From contig NC_049980.1 in NCBI RefSeq assembly GCF_000003815.2, forward strand, positions 17,463,154-17,527,153: 64,000 nt of DNA, in the 5' to 3' direction. Under the pieces are notes generated by a model. The model ran no database searches. It saw nothing but the letters and a program-made list of their open reading frames with translations, and was not told the origin of the DNA. Below are positions 47,431 to 58,314 of the stretch, in pieces (position 1 is the stretch's first letter; the number at the start of each line of letters is the position of its first letter). This DNA is from Branchiostoma floridae. Its lineage: Eukaryota > Chordata > Leptocardii > Amphioxiformes > Branchiostomatidae. The position numbers and the translations under genes were made by a program.

Positions 47431-50400
47431 GTGCAATTCATTGCTTACTTAACTTATTGTTCACATAGATAAAGAAGGGATTTTACGATTTGATATGTTT
47501 TGCATATCACATGCCAAAAAGTTTGATGCCAACTTTCATTTGTTACATATACTGTGACCTCGAATACTCAGTATTACTATAGTGTCGTCAGTTTATAGAA
47601 TTTGAAGCGCTCTACATATTCGGCATTTCCTCACGTTAGGCCAGGGACTTCATGTCTGTAGACGCACCAATACCAGCCACAGCTTGAATTCCATCTCGAA
47701 TTAAAGTTATAACCAGTTTGCTTGCTTATCCAGATCCACCCACATGCTCTGAGAATGAGAAGGAGTGTGCTGACCTCTTGGGATGTGTGGCATTCGCCAA
47801 GATCTGTGACGGCTCAAATGACTGTGAAGACGAGAGTGACGAACAGAACTGTGGTAAGACAATACGTAGATAGCTGCCCTGCTTCCTTCCTTAACCAGTT
47901 GTAATGTTTTCAAAAAGGGGCGTGGCATCTGAAAGGACTTTGCTTTTTCAAGGGTTCTACATAAGTTATAGAAAAATATAAAAGTTATAATTTATATTGA
48001 TTAGATCGAAACAAAATGAACGCAAAGCAAGTAAACCTGGCGCCTCTGATGCCATTGTATTCTACATGTTCAATCAACAGTTCAGAATTCAGCGTTGGTT
48101 TTGTCCTTTCCGTAGTGTGTGAGCAGATCCCATCAGAACTCAGCATTTGCAAGGGTACCATTGACTATGGAACGATGGTCTACCCCAACCTGTACGGCCA
48201 TGAGAACGAGACTGTGCTTCTGAATTCCCCGATCCTCGGCAGTCTGCAGGCTCTACAGTCCACTCCCCACCCTTGCCATGACGACGTGTTTGCCTTCGTC
48301 TGTTCCCTGCTGGCTCCCAAGTGTGTGGGAAATATGATCAAGCCACCATGCAGGTACACATTACAGGAAGAATGTCACTTGTATAAAGCTAACAAAATAT
48401 GTGAAATTGTGTATTGTGTTAACTGTTATGATCCAGCTGGGCAAGATATATACCATGGAGTATCTTACTAAACTCAGATTCCATTGTGTTCTATGTGTAC
48501 CACCATTGGCACCAGCTAAAACCTATGATAATATTGATAGTAATAACATACAAATGTAGATAACCTAGAGAAAGTCTTTGTCCTTGTTGAACCCCCAGGG
48601 TCTGGTGTCCAGACATCATGGCCAGCTGTCAGAACCTTACCGACCTGGTGCCTGACATCTGTGCAACCCTGCCATTCTCTGAGGACTGCTACATCAACCG
48701 TGCCACAAACCAGCCGGGAGCGGGTGGACCAGAAGGACCAGGCAGTGGTATGTGTTCAGTGTTCATGTGCCTGGGGTTTGTGTTTGAGTCAGTAAATTTG
48801 ACATCTCCTGAATATCAGTCTGTATATTGTTAATACTTTATGTGACCGCATCTGAACTGTGAGCAGTGACACCTGTGCTGCAGTAACAATGTGAAACAGT
48901 CAGCATTGCCCCAAAGAAGGTGACAGACGGTCACCGAAACGTAAGTTATGAATAAAATAATGGTTGTGTAAAAAGAGTCTTTTCATTCAAATGTGACAAC
49001 AGTTTGGTGAAGTGGGTATAACAGTTCAAATTAGAGAGGAATGGTCTGATACTCTGATATTTAACTTTTTCATGTGTTGGTACATGGTAGCAAGTGGATG
49101 TGGAGGAGTTCTACGTGGACTAAACAGCACGTTCCAGTCACCCAACTTTGGGAGAGGCAACTATGGCAACAACAGAGACTGTGTCTGGTCCATCAGGGTC
49201 TCCCCGCACCTCGTCCCTGAGATATCTTTCCACAGCTTCAAGCTGGAGGGGGGACCAGCTGATGGGAACTGTCCCTACGACTATGTCAGGATATTTGATG
49301 GGGAATGGCCAGACAGCAAGTTCAGCAGCATCAGATGTGAATACCTTTCATCTATGCCTTTGATTGTTCTTTATCAGAATGATCACTATCACATTGTACA
49401 AGAGATAACAACCAAATTGAAACTGAAAAATGTTAATGGTGTCAGTTGTGTTCTGGATAACACTGTTTGAAAATATTTTTGTACCATAATATTTACTGTG
49501 ACCTGTATGACATCCGTATGACTGGTCTTGGGATATTATTATTCAATAATTAGCTTCCATGCATGGTTTTAAAATTGTAATGGTCACATCACTTTTAATT
49601 TTTCTTGCTAACAAGGCATTTCTATTTTTTTCAGTTCAAAGTGGTGAAACCCAAGGTATATATCCTACCACACCTTACAGATGCGATGATCAGTTGTTTA
49701 AGATTCTTGCTCCTGCTTACCTATGTTATACGTATTCCAATATGATAAGGTGAACAAGGTGACAGCAAAGAAAAGATTCCTGATGCTAAAATAAAAATAT
49801 GACTGTCACATGATAGCCAGATTTAACCACATTGTGTGAAATGAACTTCAGCACCAAGGACAGTGTTGTTGTGCTGTTTGGTGCTTCTCTTTCTAGCACT
49901 TATGTGATGATCATGACAAGTAGAACTGCATCAGAGAAAATCTGGTGTTCACACAAGTTTTGAACTGCCACACCAAGTTAAAATGTACTTCCAGTCATTA
50001 ATTGGCTTGAATATGTCTTGTATCTGCCCCAGTGCAACTGCCTTTTGTTACTTTCTTTAGATGCAGAGAGGCTCTGTGGGGAACTGACTGAGAAATTGGT
50101 GGTGAGACCAAAAAGCTACATAGTGTCAGTCATTTTCTCTAGTGATGGACAAAACTCCAAGGAAGGTTTCAGTGCATCTTACACAACAAGGGACAGAGGT
50201 ACAGCAATTCATTCAGAATTCCATTTCTGTGCTGTTTTTCCAAATTACTGTAACCCTATAAATGCCAATACATTTGAGTGTCAGTGTATGACAACTTAAT
50301 TTGATCAGTCATACAAACAAAGTCTGTGGGCTCTTTCCCAGTATTTACAGCTGCATATATACTAGTACTGCAAAATTGACTTGGAAACAAATTCATTGAA

Positions 50401-53400
50401 ATTATTGTAATGCACCTTATTCAACCCGTTTTGTTCTGTAACCGATATCTTCAATATGTCTGAATTCTTGCAGGTGCTCTGCCGTGCCAGAGAGGTGAAG
50501 AGTTGTGTGATGATAATGCCCAGTGCATCCCCCTGTCCATGTATTGTGATGGGAAGTTTGACTGCTGGGATAAAAGTGATGAAAAGGATTGCCGTAAGGA
50601 CAACACATTTTGTGATGATAGGAGCATTTGCGTAATTGTGAATATTTCAAGCATAATGTGAAAATATCGAATAACAGCCAATCCCACAGGTTACCTCAGT
50701 GGACAGAACATATCTATCTTAAGGTCAGGCCTAGTTGGGGATTTGAAGCCTATATGTGCATTGCTAACTATTTATCAACACAATTTTCCAAATGAAATGT
50801 AACACAGTTACATGGAGTATGATTATTTTGTTTAATGTTGACATGAAATAGGAAATGTTTTTTCATGTGTTTTCATGGCCTCTTCAGAGTGTAATCCACT
50901 ACAAGGTGAGCTGGAGGATCTATGTGCGAGGAGAGATGGTTCTAACTATGTGTCCTTCCCAAACATGATTGGGCACAAGACTGCCAATGAACTGCAGAAC
51001 TCCCAAGAATACAGCAGGTGAAGTTATGTTTGATACAGGATGGCTTTCGGGAATTTTGTGTCTATATGTGGTAACTTAAAGCTCATTAGTGTTTCCTTGC
51101 CAGTATGATATTCAAATACACACATTACATAACTTGTGTTTGAAACAGGACAGTATAGTGTTATCATTTTAGTAGCTTATGCTTGCAGGGCATAGTAAAT
51201 TATAATTTTAACTATAACCATAACTATAAATTTTTGTCTAACTGCACTAACTATATCTAATACTCAACAGGTTCATGTAACTTGTTAGCTTAACAGTTGC
51301 TGAAGCTGTTAAGCAAAATAATCCCAAACATCTTGTATAATGATGCTGATCAATGCCTATGATGTTTCCCCCCTAGCCTGAAGAGCCTGATGCGGAGCCT
51401 CTGCCATGTGGACATTGCCGTGTTTGTGTGTGAGATGATGTCTCCCTCGTGTGACCGCTCCACCGCCACCAGCAAAGCTCCCTGTAGGTCCTGGTGTGAA
51501 GAAATAAGGTCAGTCAAGTGCTGCCCTAGGAAAACACAGACTCCCACAAGGCGTGCAAGCGATAGTCTGGGGCCGGCGTAAATGGGGCCAGCTGGTAGTG
51601 CATGTGGAGGGTGTATGGTTGCGGGCGCGTAAGGCAACTCTTCTTTGTGAAGCTTCTTTGAGCTGGTTTCCCAGGGTAGTCAAGCGCATCATCACTGCAG
51701 CCACCAAAGTTTAATTGATAGGATGGCTTTCAGTTCTTAACTCAGTCTGACAATTCAAACATTACCCCAAACATATAAAAAAGCAATAAACAATAGCAGG
51801 CACACAATTTCTAACATAGTTACTTAATCTAAACATGCATTATCCCTGGATATAGTTCTTTGCTTATGTCTACTCATCTTTTCAAAGCAACTGGAATCGA
51901 TCGTTATTCATGCTTTTGCTGTGTGATAAGGGCGACACTCATTGGAATTAATATCACTGAATCAAATGAAAATTTTCCATAGGATTTTGCATGCAATGCT
52001 TCAGACTGCCTTTTAGCAGTATAATCTAAAGGCCTGAGCTTTGTGACAGCTTTGTATTAATTGCATCCTGATTGGATAAAACATTGACTGACCAAACGCA
52101 GTTTATACGATATTGTTGGGCAGGGAAAGTAGTGGATTTATCTGTGGTCATGGTCTAATTCTGGTAAAAGCAACAAATCAGAGTAGAAATTGAAATTTCC
52201 ATTAGCCGGACATTGGTTACTGAGCTCCTATCAGTATTTGATGATGATGATATAATGCTCCTAGATTGTGGTCTGCGTTGATTGGTTAATCATTGTATAT
52301 TTTTGTCAAATGTTCAGGTCAGCCTGTGAGAGTGAAGCAGAGTGGCCATCAGACTTCCCCTCTTGTGACATCATTGAGAGCCAGGATGCCAACAACTGTG
52401 TGCAAGGACCAACATCCCGTGAGCTTAATGAATTTCTCTTTCATTGTTCAAATGTAGATGTGCAGTGACTGTGATAGAATGTGAAGCAATTGCCATTTGG
52501 ATATGGCAAAATAACAAATTATTATGTAAAATTCACCATGAGTGTTTTTCCACATTTCATGTAACCAGTGTTTTCTAACCATTACAAGTATCTTAACTTA
52601 ATTGAAGTGTATTCATGCAAACACATAAATCTTGCTGTTAACATTAGAATCAACCTCCAACTAAGTTGTTGTCCATTGTCAGTACACTGTTACCACGGGA
52701 AGGGAGCCAACTTCAGGGGCCAGATTGCTGTGACTGAGACTGGGCGGAACTGTACTGCCTGGGCAGATCATCAGTACGAGGTTACCAACTTCCAATGGGC
52801 CAACCTGGACAACAACAACTGCCGCAACCCCGGTAATGTTGCAGAACGGCCGTGGTGCTACGTGGACAACCAGTGGGAGTATTGTCGTGTCCCGCCATGT
52901 AGTGGTGAGTTGTGACTGTGTTAGTACACAATGATAATGTTTTTCATACATGTACTGAGACTCCATTGATACAGATTGGACTGTAGGTCATGGACCCTTA
53001 AGTTAAAACTACCAAAATCCTGTATTTTAGGACAGGTTTGCCGCAACCGAGGCCTCCCCAGAAATGTTCAAGCCCATCCTGTGAAAGAGTTCTACTGGCC
53101 AGGAGATAAGGTGACGTACCAGTGTGCCTCCACCTACACACTGAAGGGCTCTGCAGTCATCAAGTGTCTGGACAACTCCACTTGGAGCAGCAGTCTTCCT
53201 ACTTGTATTGGTAAATACAGCTTTAGTATAATAACTTTGCAGATTTGAGGAACATGAATGTAGATGAAATGAAAAATTGGTGTTTTGAACATTAAAGTCA
53301 ACATTTGCTGCTTTGGGACATTCTTCCTTTTGTACTGATACCACAGTGAATGAGTACAGACAGTTGCTGGAGGATCTGTTTGACGTGTACAGTGCAGAGG

Positions 53401-56400
53401 CAGCACCCTCCGAGCTGCCAGTAGACGTCACTACAGTGTTCTCTGGACATGTTGTCAACATAGTGTCATTGGTAATTATGAGCTGTCTCTATTCTATAGT
53501 CCAGCTCTCTAATACAGAAGACTAACCATAGTGGCAGCACTAAAGTAAAGTGCACTGTTAAGATACATATTAACGTTAACATAATTCCAAATTTCAAGAC
53601 AGCTTTTTGTTGTCTCATATAGGGTTACAATCTTCATATCTTTGAATTGTGATATCTAAAGCATAATGTAATGTCTGTAACATTTCATGTATGTAATGAC
53701 TTAATCTGATATATTTCCTTTCAACAAAAATACATTCCTGACCAGATATGTAATGATTATTAACCATGTACATTTTTCAATACATCCTAGCATAAGGTGG
53801 CCAAAAACAAAATCTCCATTAAAATGATTTCAGAACAATTTTCTGTTTTTTTTTTTGCATGTGAATAGGATGAGACTGGACCAGAAGTGCAGACTGAAGT
53901 TGTGGTGGAATTTGTGAGTTGAACATTGACAAATTTGATTCCTACATCTTCTTAGAACTTTTAATAGATTAAAGTTGAAGCAGATTATGGCATTTCCTTA
54001 TAGATTGATCTGAAGTAGCTTGAATTGCTTCTGAGTATGCCAGAAACTAACTTTCAACTGCAAACTTGTGTTTCCCCAAAAATGCAGCGCTGGATTGACA
54101 ATAGGCTGTCTTGGACACCTACCTCATATGGCAACATAGACACCCTACAAGTGGCTTACGAGAGGGTCTGGGCTCCTACTGTGATTCTGCAGAGGAAGTG
54201 AGTCAAGCTAATTTACTTCTGGGACTTTGTGTGTATATGAATATCAATGGTGCTATAAGAGCCAAACACATTTGTAGAAGGGTTTGGATTTTTTGAAATT
54301 GTATTCTCTCTTTATAAAAATGATCATCTGACTCTCCCAACAGAACAGAAAATTAAAAATATTAGAAACATATTATCATGATCATTCAGTCACAATTGTC
54401 TGCAAGGAAGGTGCTTTGTGTTACAACACAAATGAAGCCATCTACTGAGAGGCAGTGTTGACCTAGTGTTAAGTCTCCTACAATTCTACTTCATGATCAT
54501 ACAAGCATACAAGAATACCATCATGCATCTTTCAGTTTGCTTGGCAAGGTTAAAACTGCCAGAGTTTCAGCACTATAAAATGCTATCAGTGCCAGGGTTG
54601 GCTGCTGACCTCCAGAAAGAAGGCACAAGGTCGAAGTCCCTAACTTCCTGGATTAGTGTGCTGCGCACGCGCAAAGCTGCTACTATAAGCTATCCCTGAT
54701 ATATCCAGGTGCGGTACACAGGACATGTACATGTATATGTATATGTGTGCCGGATATATCCAGGTTTGGCAGCAGAGGTAGATTTGGTATTCATAGATAC
54801 AGGATAGTGGTTGTCAAACAACCTAAAGATTGATATCACCATGCAAATCCTTAAATGACAACAGTAAGATTTCCCTTTCCCCATGTCAGTGCTGACACTG
54901 GCTTCACCAGATTGCCAACTGTGGATGTGACTTTGACATCATCAGGGGAGGTCATCTGGCAGGTGCAGACGCTGGTCACTACCACCTGTGACCTTGACCA
55001 GTACCTCTTCCCCTTTGACTCCATGACATGTCCTGTGTGTTTGAAGACAGACCTTACTAAAGGTGATGATTGCCAAGTTTAATAAGTTATTCTTAGATGT
55101 TGGGCATGACACATGTGATAGAAATATTCATAATGTATTCAGAATATAACGTTATCTATTTTTATGATATCAAAGATTCACATAACATATCATACATCAT
55201 TCAGTAAAGCTGTTACATTGCTCTACAAAGATATTAGGCATGAGTGAGTCATTAAAGGTTCCCTTTATTTTCTAAATTTAGAATGTGCAGAAGTCTAAGT
55301 CTATATTGTGTCCAACAGGTGAGAGACTGAGTTGTCCCCTTGAGGGTAACACGACAGCAGAGAACAACTTGAACTGCAGTACTTCCTCCCAGACGTCCAC
55401 AGGAGAGTGGTCTGTCACCATCACTGCAGAAAGTACAAACGACACAGGCTGCCTGAATCTGGCACTACAGCGGAACCCAACATACCATATGTGCACCACC
55501 ATCGCTCCTACCATCATCCTCGCCATTCTCATGGCCATCACCTTCCTCATCCCTATAGACAAGGTTAGAGTTGTCCTCTTACACACAGATGAAGGAGAGC
55601 CAGCACGATGATGAAAATTTGATTGTGTTGTTACAAGATGCATTTACACCTGTGTAAGTGAACATGTACATGTTTTAACTTGCAGGGAGACCGCTTGTCC
55701 TATGGGATGGCTGTTCTGCTGTCAATGGTGGTATCACTTGTCGTCATCACAAGCTTCCTTCCACGCTCCACTAACATCCCATTTGTTGGTGAGTCAGGCC
55801 ATCTCACAGCATTTTCAAGTTATCCATCAGATATTTGACATCACGTACATGTAATACTGGTGTTGTTAGAATTTAAGAGACAGATGAGGCTTTGGAGTAT
55901 TCTATGATTGGTATTCAATTATCTATTAACTTAAAGGTTCTCCAATACAGTGATATTCTATATTGAACAATTCTGCCAGTATCACATATAATGAATTGTG
56001 AACCATGAGCTCATTTTACATGTATTTAATTTGTCATTTCTACATTTGAATTTTTTGTCCTCAATGTACAGTATTGGTGATAGTACAAAATGATGCAAAA
56101 TATATAAAAATTATGGAAAGTTTAAGCTTCAACACCTAACGCTGATATTGTTATTAGACTTTTTTTACATTTATCTGTTTTCAAGTGTTAGAACCATTGA
56201 AATTTTTTAACTATTAAAAGTCAAGACTACTCTTACAGTGTAACGATTTCTTATACATGTAAATCAATATGATGAACCTTTGATGTCATTTCTTCCATTC
56301 CAGGGACCTTTGTGGTTGTGTCCATGTCCTTTATGGCATTCTTCATGCTAGTGACTCTGGCCATCATCATCATATCTGGCAAGGAGGGTGACCTCCCCTC

Positions 56401-57185
56401 TTGGGCTCGCACTGTCTTCCTCAGGTACATGTACATTGTACCCTTGTACATGTGTATAGTACATGACTTGTAGAATACCAACACTGCAATTTACAATGAA
56501 TGTCGTCTGTATCTGTATCGGGTCTTTCTGTATCTGGGATGTTGATTGCAAAATGATAATGTTATAGGTTACTCTGCATGATTTGGTAGCAGAAAAAGGA
56601 CTATAAAAATTTCCTTGCAATATTGGTAGGAAATACTATGCCAAACTGAGATTGTGCTAATTGTCCTTGTGTTTTTTTTAAATTAAAAACTATGTATAAC
56701 TGTAATATTTTAACAAATCATGTGGCATGTTAGAGATTTTGTATGTATACCAATGCAGTTCTAATTCTACAACATGCAGCTGACAATGTGCTCTGTTCTT
56801 CCACAGGTACATGGCCCAATGCCTTTTGATGGGAAACCTGGCCAAGAAGTCTTATACATTGGAGGTGGGTCGAAGCAAAAAAGATGTCATCTATGAGAAT
56901 GGCTCCTTCACAAACCTTTGGGAGGAAGGGCCACAGCGTGCGGAGGAAAAGTCAACTGGTGAGCAGACAAAGCCAGTCGATGCCAACCTGAGTGCCATGA
57001 TCAGTGGGATCAGGGAGAGCATTGACAGCCTGAATGCCAATATTGAAGCCATGGGACAACAGAAGGAAGATGAGGAGAGCGAGTGGGTGGTGCTGGCCCA
57101 CGTGCTGGACCGTCTGTGCCTGGTCCTCTACATTATTTCCTCCATCGTTGCCGTGCCCCTGTCTCTGTACCTAGGCCACCCTTAG
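45521..57185 (+). CDS. Chimeric CUB/LDLa/Frizzled/kringle/sushi Cys-loop ion channel subunit (5' partial)
   Basis: 22 exons: 45521-45745, 47287-47430, 47734-47853, 48116-48353, 48599-48747, 49091-49336, 49635-49655, 50061-50198, 50474-50593, 50888-51017, 51377-51508, 52318-52418, 52683-52904, 53031-53210, 53347-53471, 53869-53913, 54088-54197, 54890-55062, 55319-55563, 55686-55788, 56304-56424, 56807-57185. All junctions agree in phase, giving about 1,154 residues to the TAG. Domains: CUB 1-122, LDLa 123-162, FZ 163-291, CUB 292-426, LDLa 427-466, FZ 467-587, kringle 588-661, sushi 662-721, nicotinic-type ligand domain plus TM1-4 722-1154. It should form a pentameric plasma-membrane channel with a very large ectodomain. 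The first codon is split, so an upstream exon (signal peptide) is missing. Ligand and function are unknown. The alternative of two adjacent genes is unlikely: the 136-bp intron before the channel part has no room for a separate signal-peptide exon. Confidence 0.85.
45798..46440 (+). repeat. Family A repeat copy in chimeric-gene intron
   Basis: Starts with the terminal palindrome CCTCCATgacaaATGGAGG, then GTCTGTGTGTCTGTCTGTG and the family body, with octamers at about 46252 and 46274. The right terminus is not clear. Confidence 0.6.
47734..47853 (+). CDS. LDL receptor class A repeat 1
   Basis: Single 120-nt phase-1 exon. Six Cys (TCSE, KECAD, LGCVA, KICDG, NDCED, QNC) with the Ca-binding DGSNDCEDESDE. 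Confidence 0.92.
48116..48747 (+). CDS. Frizzled cysteine-rich domain 1 (2 exons)
   Basis: Exons 48116-48353 and 48599-48747 (ag|g makes Arg). All ten FZ cysteines can be counted: CEQ, ICKG, PCHD, VCSL, KCVG, PCR, WCPD, SCQN, ICAT, DCYI, with the usual FAFVCSLLAPKC core. Followed by a Gly/Pro linker. FZ domains bind Wnts or lipids in other proteins; ligand here unknown. Confidence 0.88.
49091..50198 (+). CDS. CUB domain 2 (3 exons including a 21-nt microexon)
   Basis: Exons 49091-49336, 49635-49655 and 50061-50198. Cysteines: GCGG, DCVW, NCPYDY, LCGE. The first exon ends aga t|GTGAAT. The 21-nt exon (acceptor tttttcag, donor GTATAT) reads FQSGETQ and restores the g|at junction before AERLCGE. 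Direct joining of the outer exons is also in phase (t|at), so the microexon may be optional. Confidence 0.8.
50474..50593 (+). CDS. LDL receptor class A repeat 2
   Basis: 120-nt phase-1 exon, the same length as the first LDLa exon. Six Cys with CDGKFDCWDKSDEKDC. Donor c|GTAAGG. Confidence 0.92.
50888..52418 (+). CDS. Frizzled cysteine-rich domain 2 (3 exons)
   Basis: Exons 50888-51017, 51377-51508 and 52318-52418. Ten cysteines: QCNP, LCAR, LCHV, VCEM, SCDR, PCRS, WCEE, ACES, SCDI, NCVQ. The intron positions differ from those of FZ1, so the two are either old duplicates or separately acquired. Confidence 0.87.
52683..52904 (+). CDS. Kringle domain
   Basis: 222-nt single exon. HCYHGKGANFRG start, six Cys, NNNCRNP, the RPWCYV signature, EYCRVPPC end. 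Complete and canonical. It follows directly after a FZ domain, the same order as in ROR receptors. Confidence 0.93.
53031..53210 (+). CDS. Sushi (CCP) domain
   Basis: 180-nt phase-1 exon with four Cys (VCRN, YQCA, IKCL, PTCI) and the Trp in STWSSSLPTC. Only 136 bases separate it from the first exon of the channel part. Confidence 0.92.
53347..55563 (+). CDS. Nicotinic-type Cys-loop ligand-binding domain and TM1 (5 exons)
   Basis: Exons 53347-53471, 53869-53913 (45 nt), 54088-54197 (110 nt), 54890-55062, 55319-55563. The 45- and 110-nt exons have the lengths of exons 3 and 4 of vertebrate nicotinic receptor genes. N-terminal helix VNEYRQLLEDLFDVY; RWIDNRLSWTP; VWAPTVILQRNADTGF; Cys-loop CDLDQYLFPFDSMTC with 13 residues between Cys and an FPFD core; TGEWSV; TM1 after RNPTYHMC. 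Odd points: an extra CPVC cysteine, two more cysteines in the beta7-8 region, loop C short and without vicinal Cys, and the loop D Trp and loop A Tyr not conserved. Confidence 0.86.
55686..55788 (+). CDS. Channel TM2 (pore helix) exon
   Basis: Encodes GDRLSYGMAVLLSMVVSLVV and the following ITSFLP. Aligned on GEK, it keeps an acid at -1' (Asp), a base at 0' (Arg), Leu at 9' and small polar residues at 2' and 10'. The extracellular 20' acid is Ser. A cation-selective pore is expected from the -1' ring. Confidence 0.87.
56304..57185 (+). CDS. Channel TM3, cytoplasmic loop and TM4 (2 exons)
   Basis: Exons 56304-56424 and 56807-57185. TM3 FVVVSMSFMAFFMLVTLAII; a loop of about 85 residues with a Glu/Ser-rich part and an amphipathic helix before WVVLAHVLDRLCLVLYIISS, the typical MA/TM4 entry with the DRL motif; ends at GHP and TAG (57183-57185). 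Confidence 0.87.
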
Positions 57186-58000
57186 CTACAGAGATGCACC
57201 AGAAGAATGAATGAGGATGTTTTAGATGACAGATTGTGGCCTTGATTTTTCTTTAGGAGTGAGGGAAAGATGATTACAAGCTATATCATGTAAGGCATGA
57301 TAAATTGGAATAATTGTAAGTGTGCCTGGCTGACACACTTATGCAATACTTTATCTCATGATGCCAAATTCTATTTCCAAATCTGGACAGCAGACATTGG
57401 GCTGAAATACTAAGTGTTCATAATCATATTAACCAAGACCAGTAGCAATGTGTGACTGAAATTTGCTTCTGTCACAATAATATCATCATGTATATTTGGT
57501 TGATAACATATAGCCAGACAGATTGACTGAATATTTCAGCCATGCTATGTTTCATGTAGTTACAGATGCATTGTATTCAATATTAAGGTTTAAGTGCTTA
57601 TTGAATGGAATTAATGTATTACATATTGTATTCAGGACTTTAACAAATTACTGCAGAATCATGGATCAATGGGAATTGCCTGTTGACTAAATGAGAATTC
57701 AATCTAAACAATCAGTTGCCTTTCCTTAGATTATTGCTTTCAGTAGTTTCAGTGTATTTCTTATAATCATGGTGATTGTATTGTTAACCTCGGTATGTCT
57801 TTTGTCGCACTTAGGGCTAATTAGCAAATATTGTAAGAGCTAACAGTACAATGTATATCATACTTCAGGGTGAATTTCAGACTTTGTTATTGATGGTACA
57901 ATTTACTATTATAATAATACTAATAAACTTTCTGTGTTTTGGAATTGGGAGTCACAAAGGAACTAATAAAACTTTTAAACATTGAATGTTACCATGATCT
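57186..58000 (+). terminator. 3' UTR with poly(A) signals of chimeric gene
   Basis: AT-rich untranslated sequence with AATAAA at 57922-57927 and 57965-57970 (another at 58224). The first two are likely cleavage signals. Confidence 0.5.
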
Positions 58001-58314
58001 TATCAATTCTTTTTGCCTGGTTAGTAAAAAATATTGACAACAGTTGATGACTATACCAGATTCCATTACAATGTCATGTACATTGAGTATCATCAACACA
58101 TCATTAAAATATATCATTGCATGGTTCGCCAAACGTGAAAATTTTACAAAAGTTGGCCAAATGATGTTTTATGTCTCAAAGACCAACTGACATATATAAG
58201 GTCTCTGAATTTAGTTTTACAGCTGAATAAAACTTGATAACACTTTGTAGATCATCTGAATATCATTTTGTAGATATTCAAAGGCATCCTTTAATAACTG
58301 CCATGGTTATTGTA

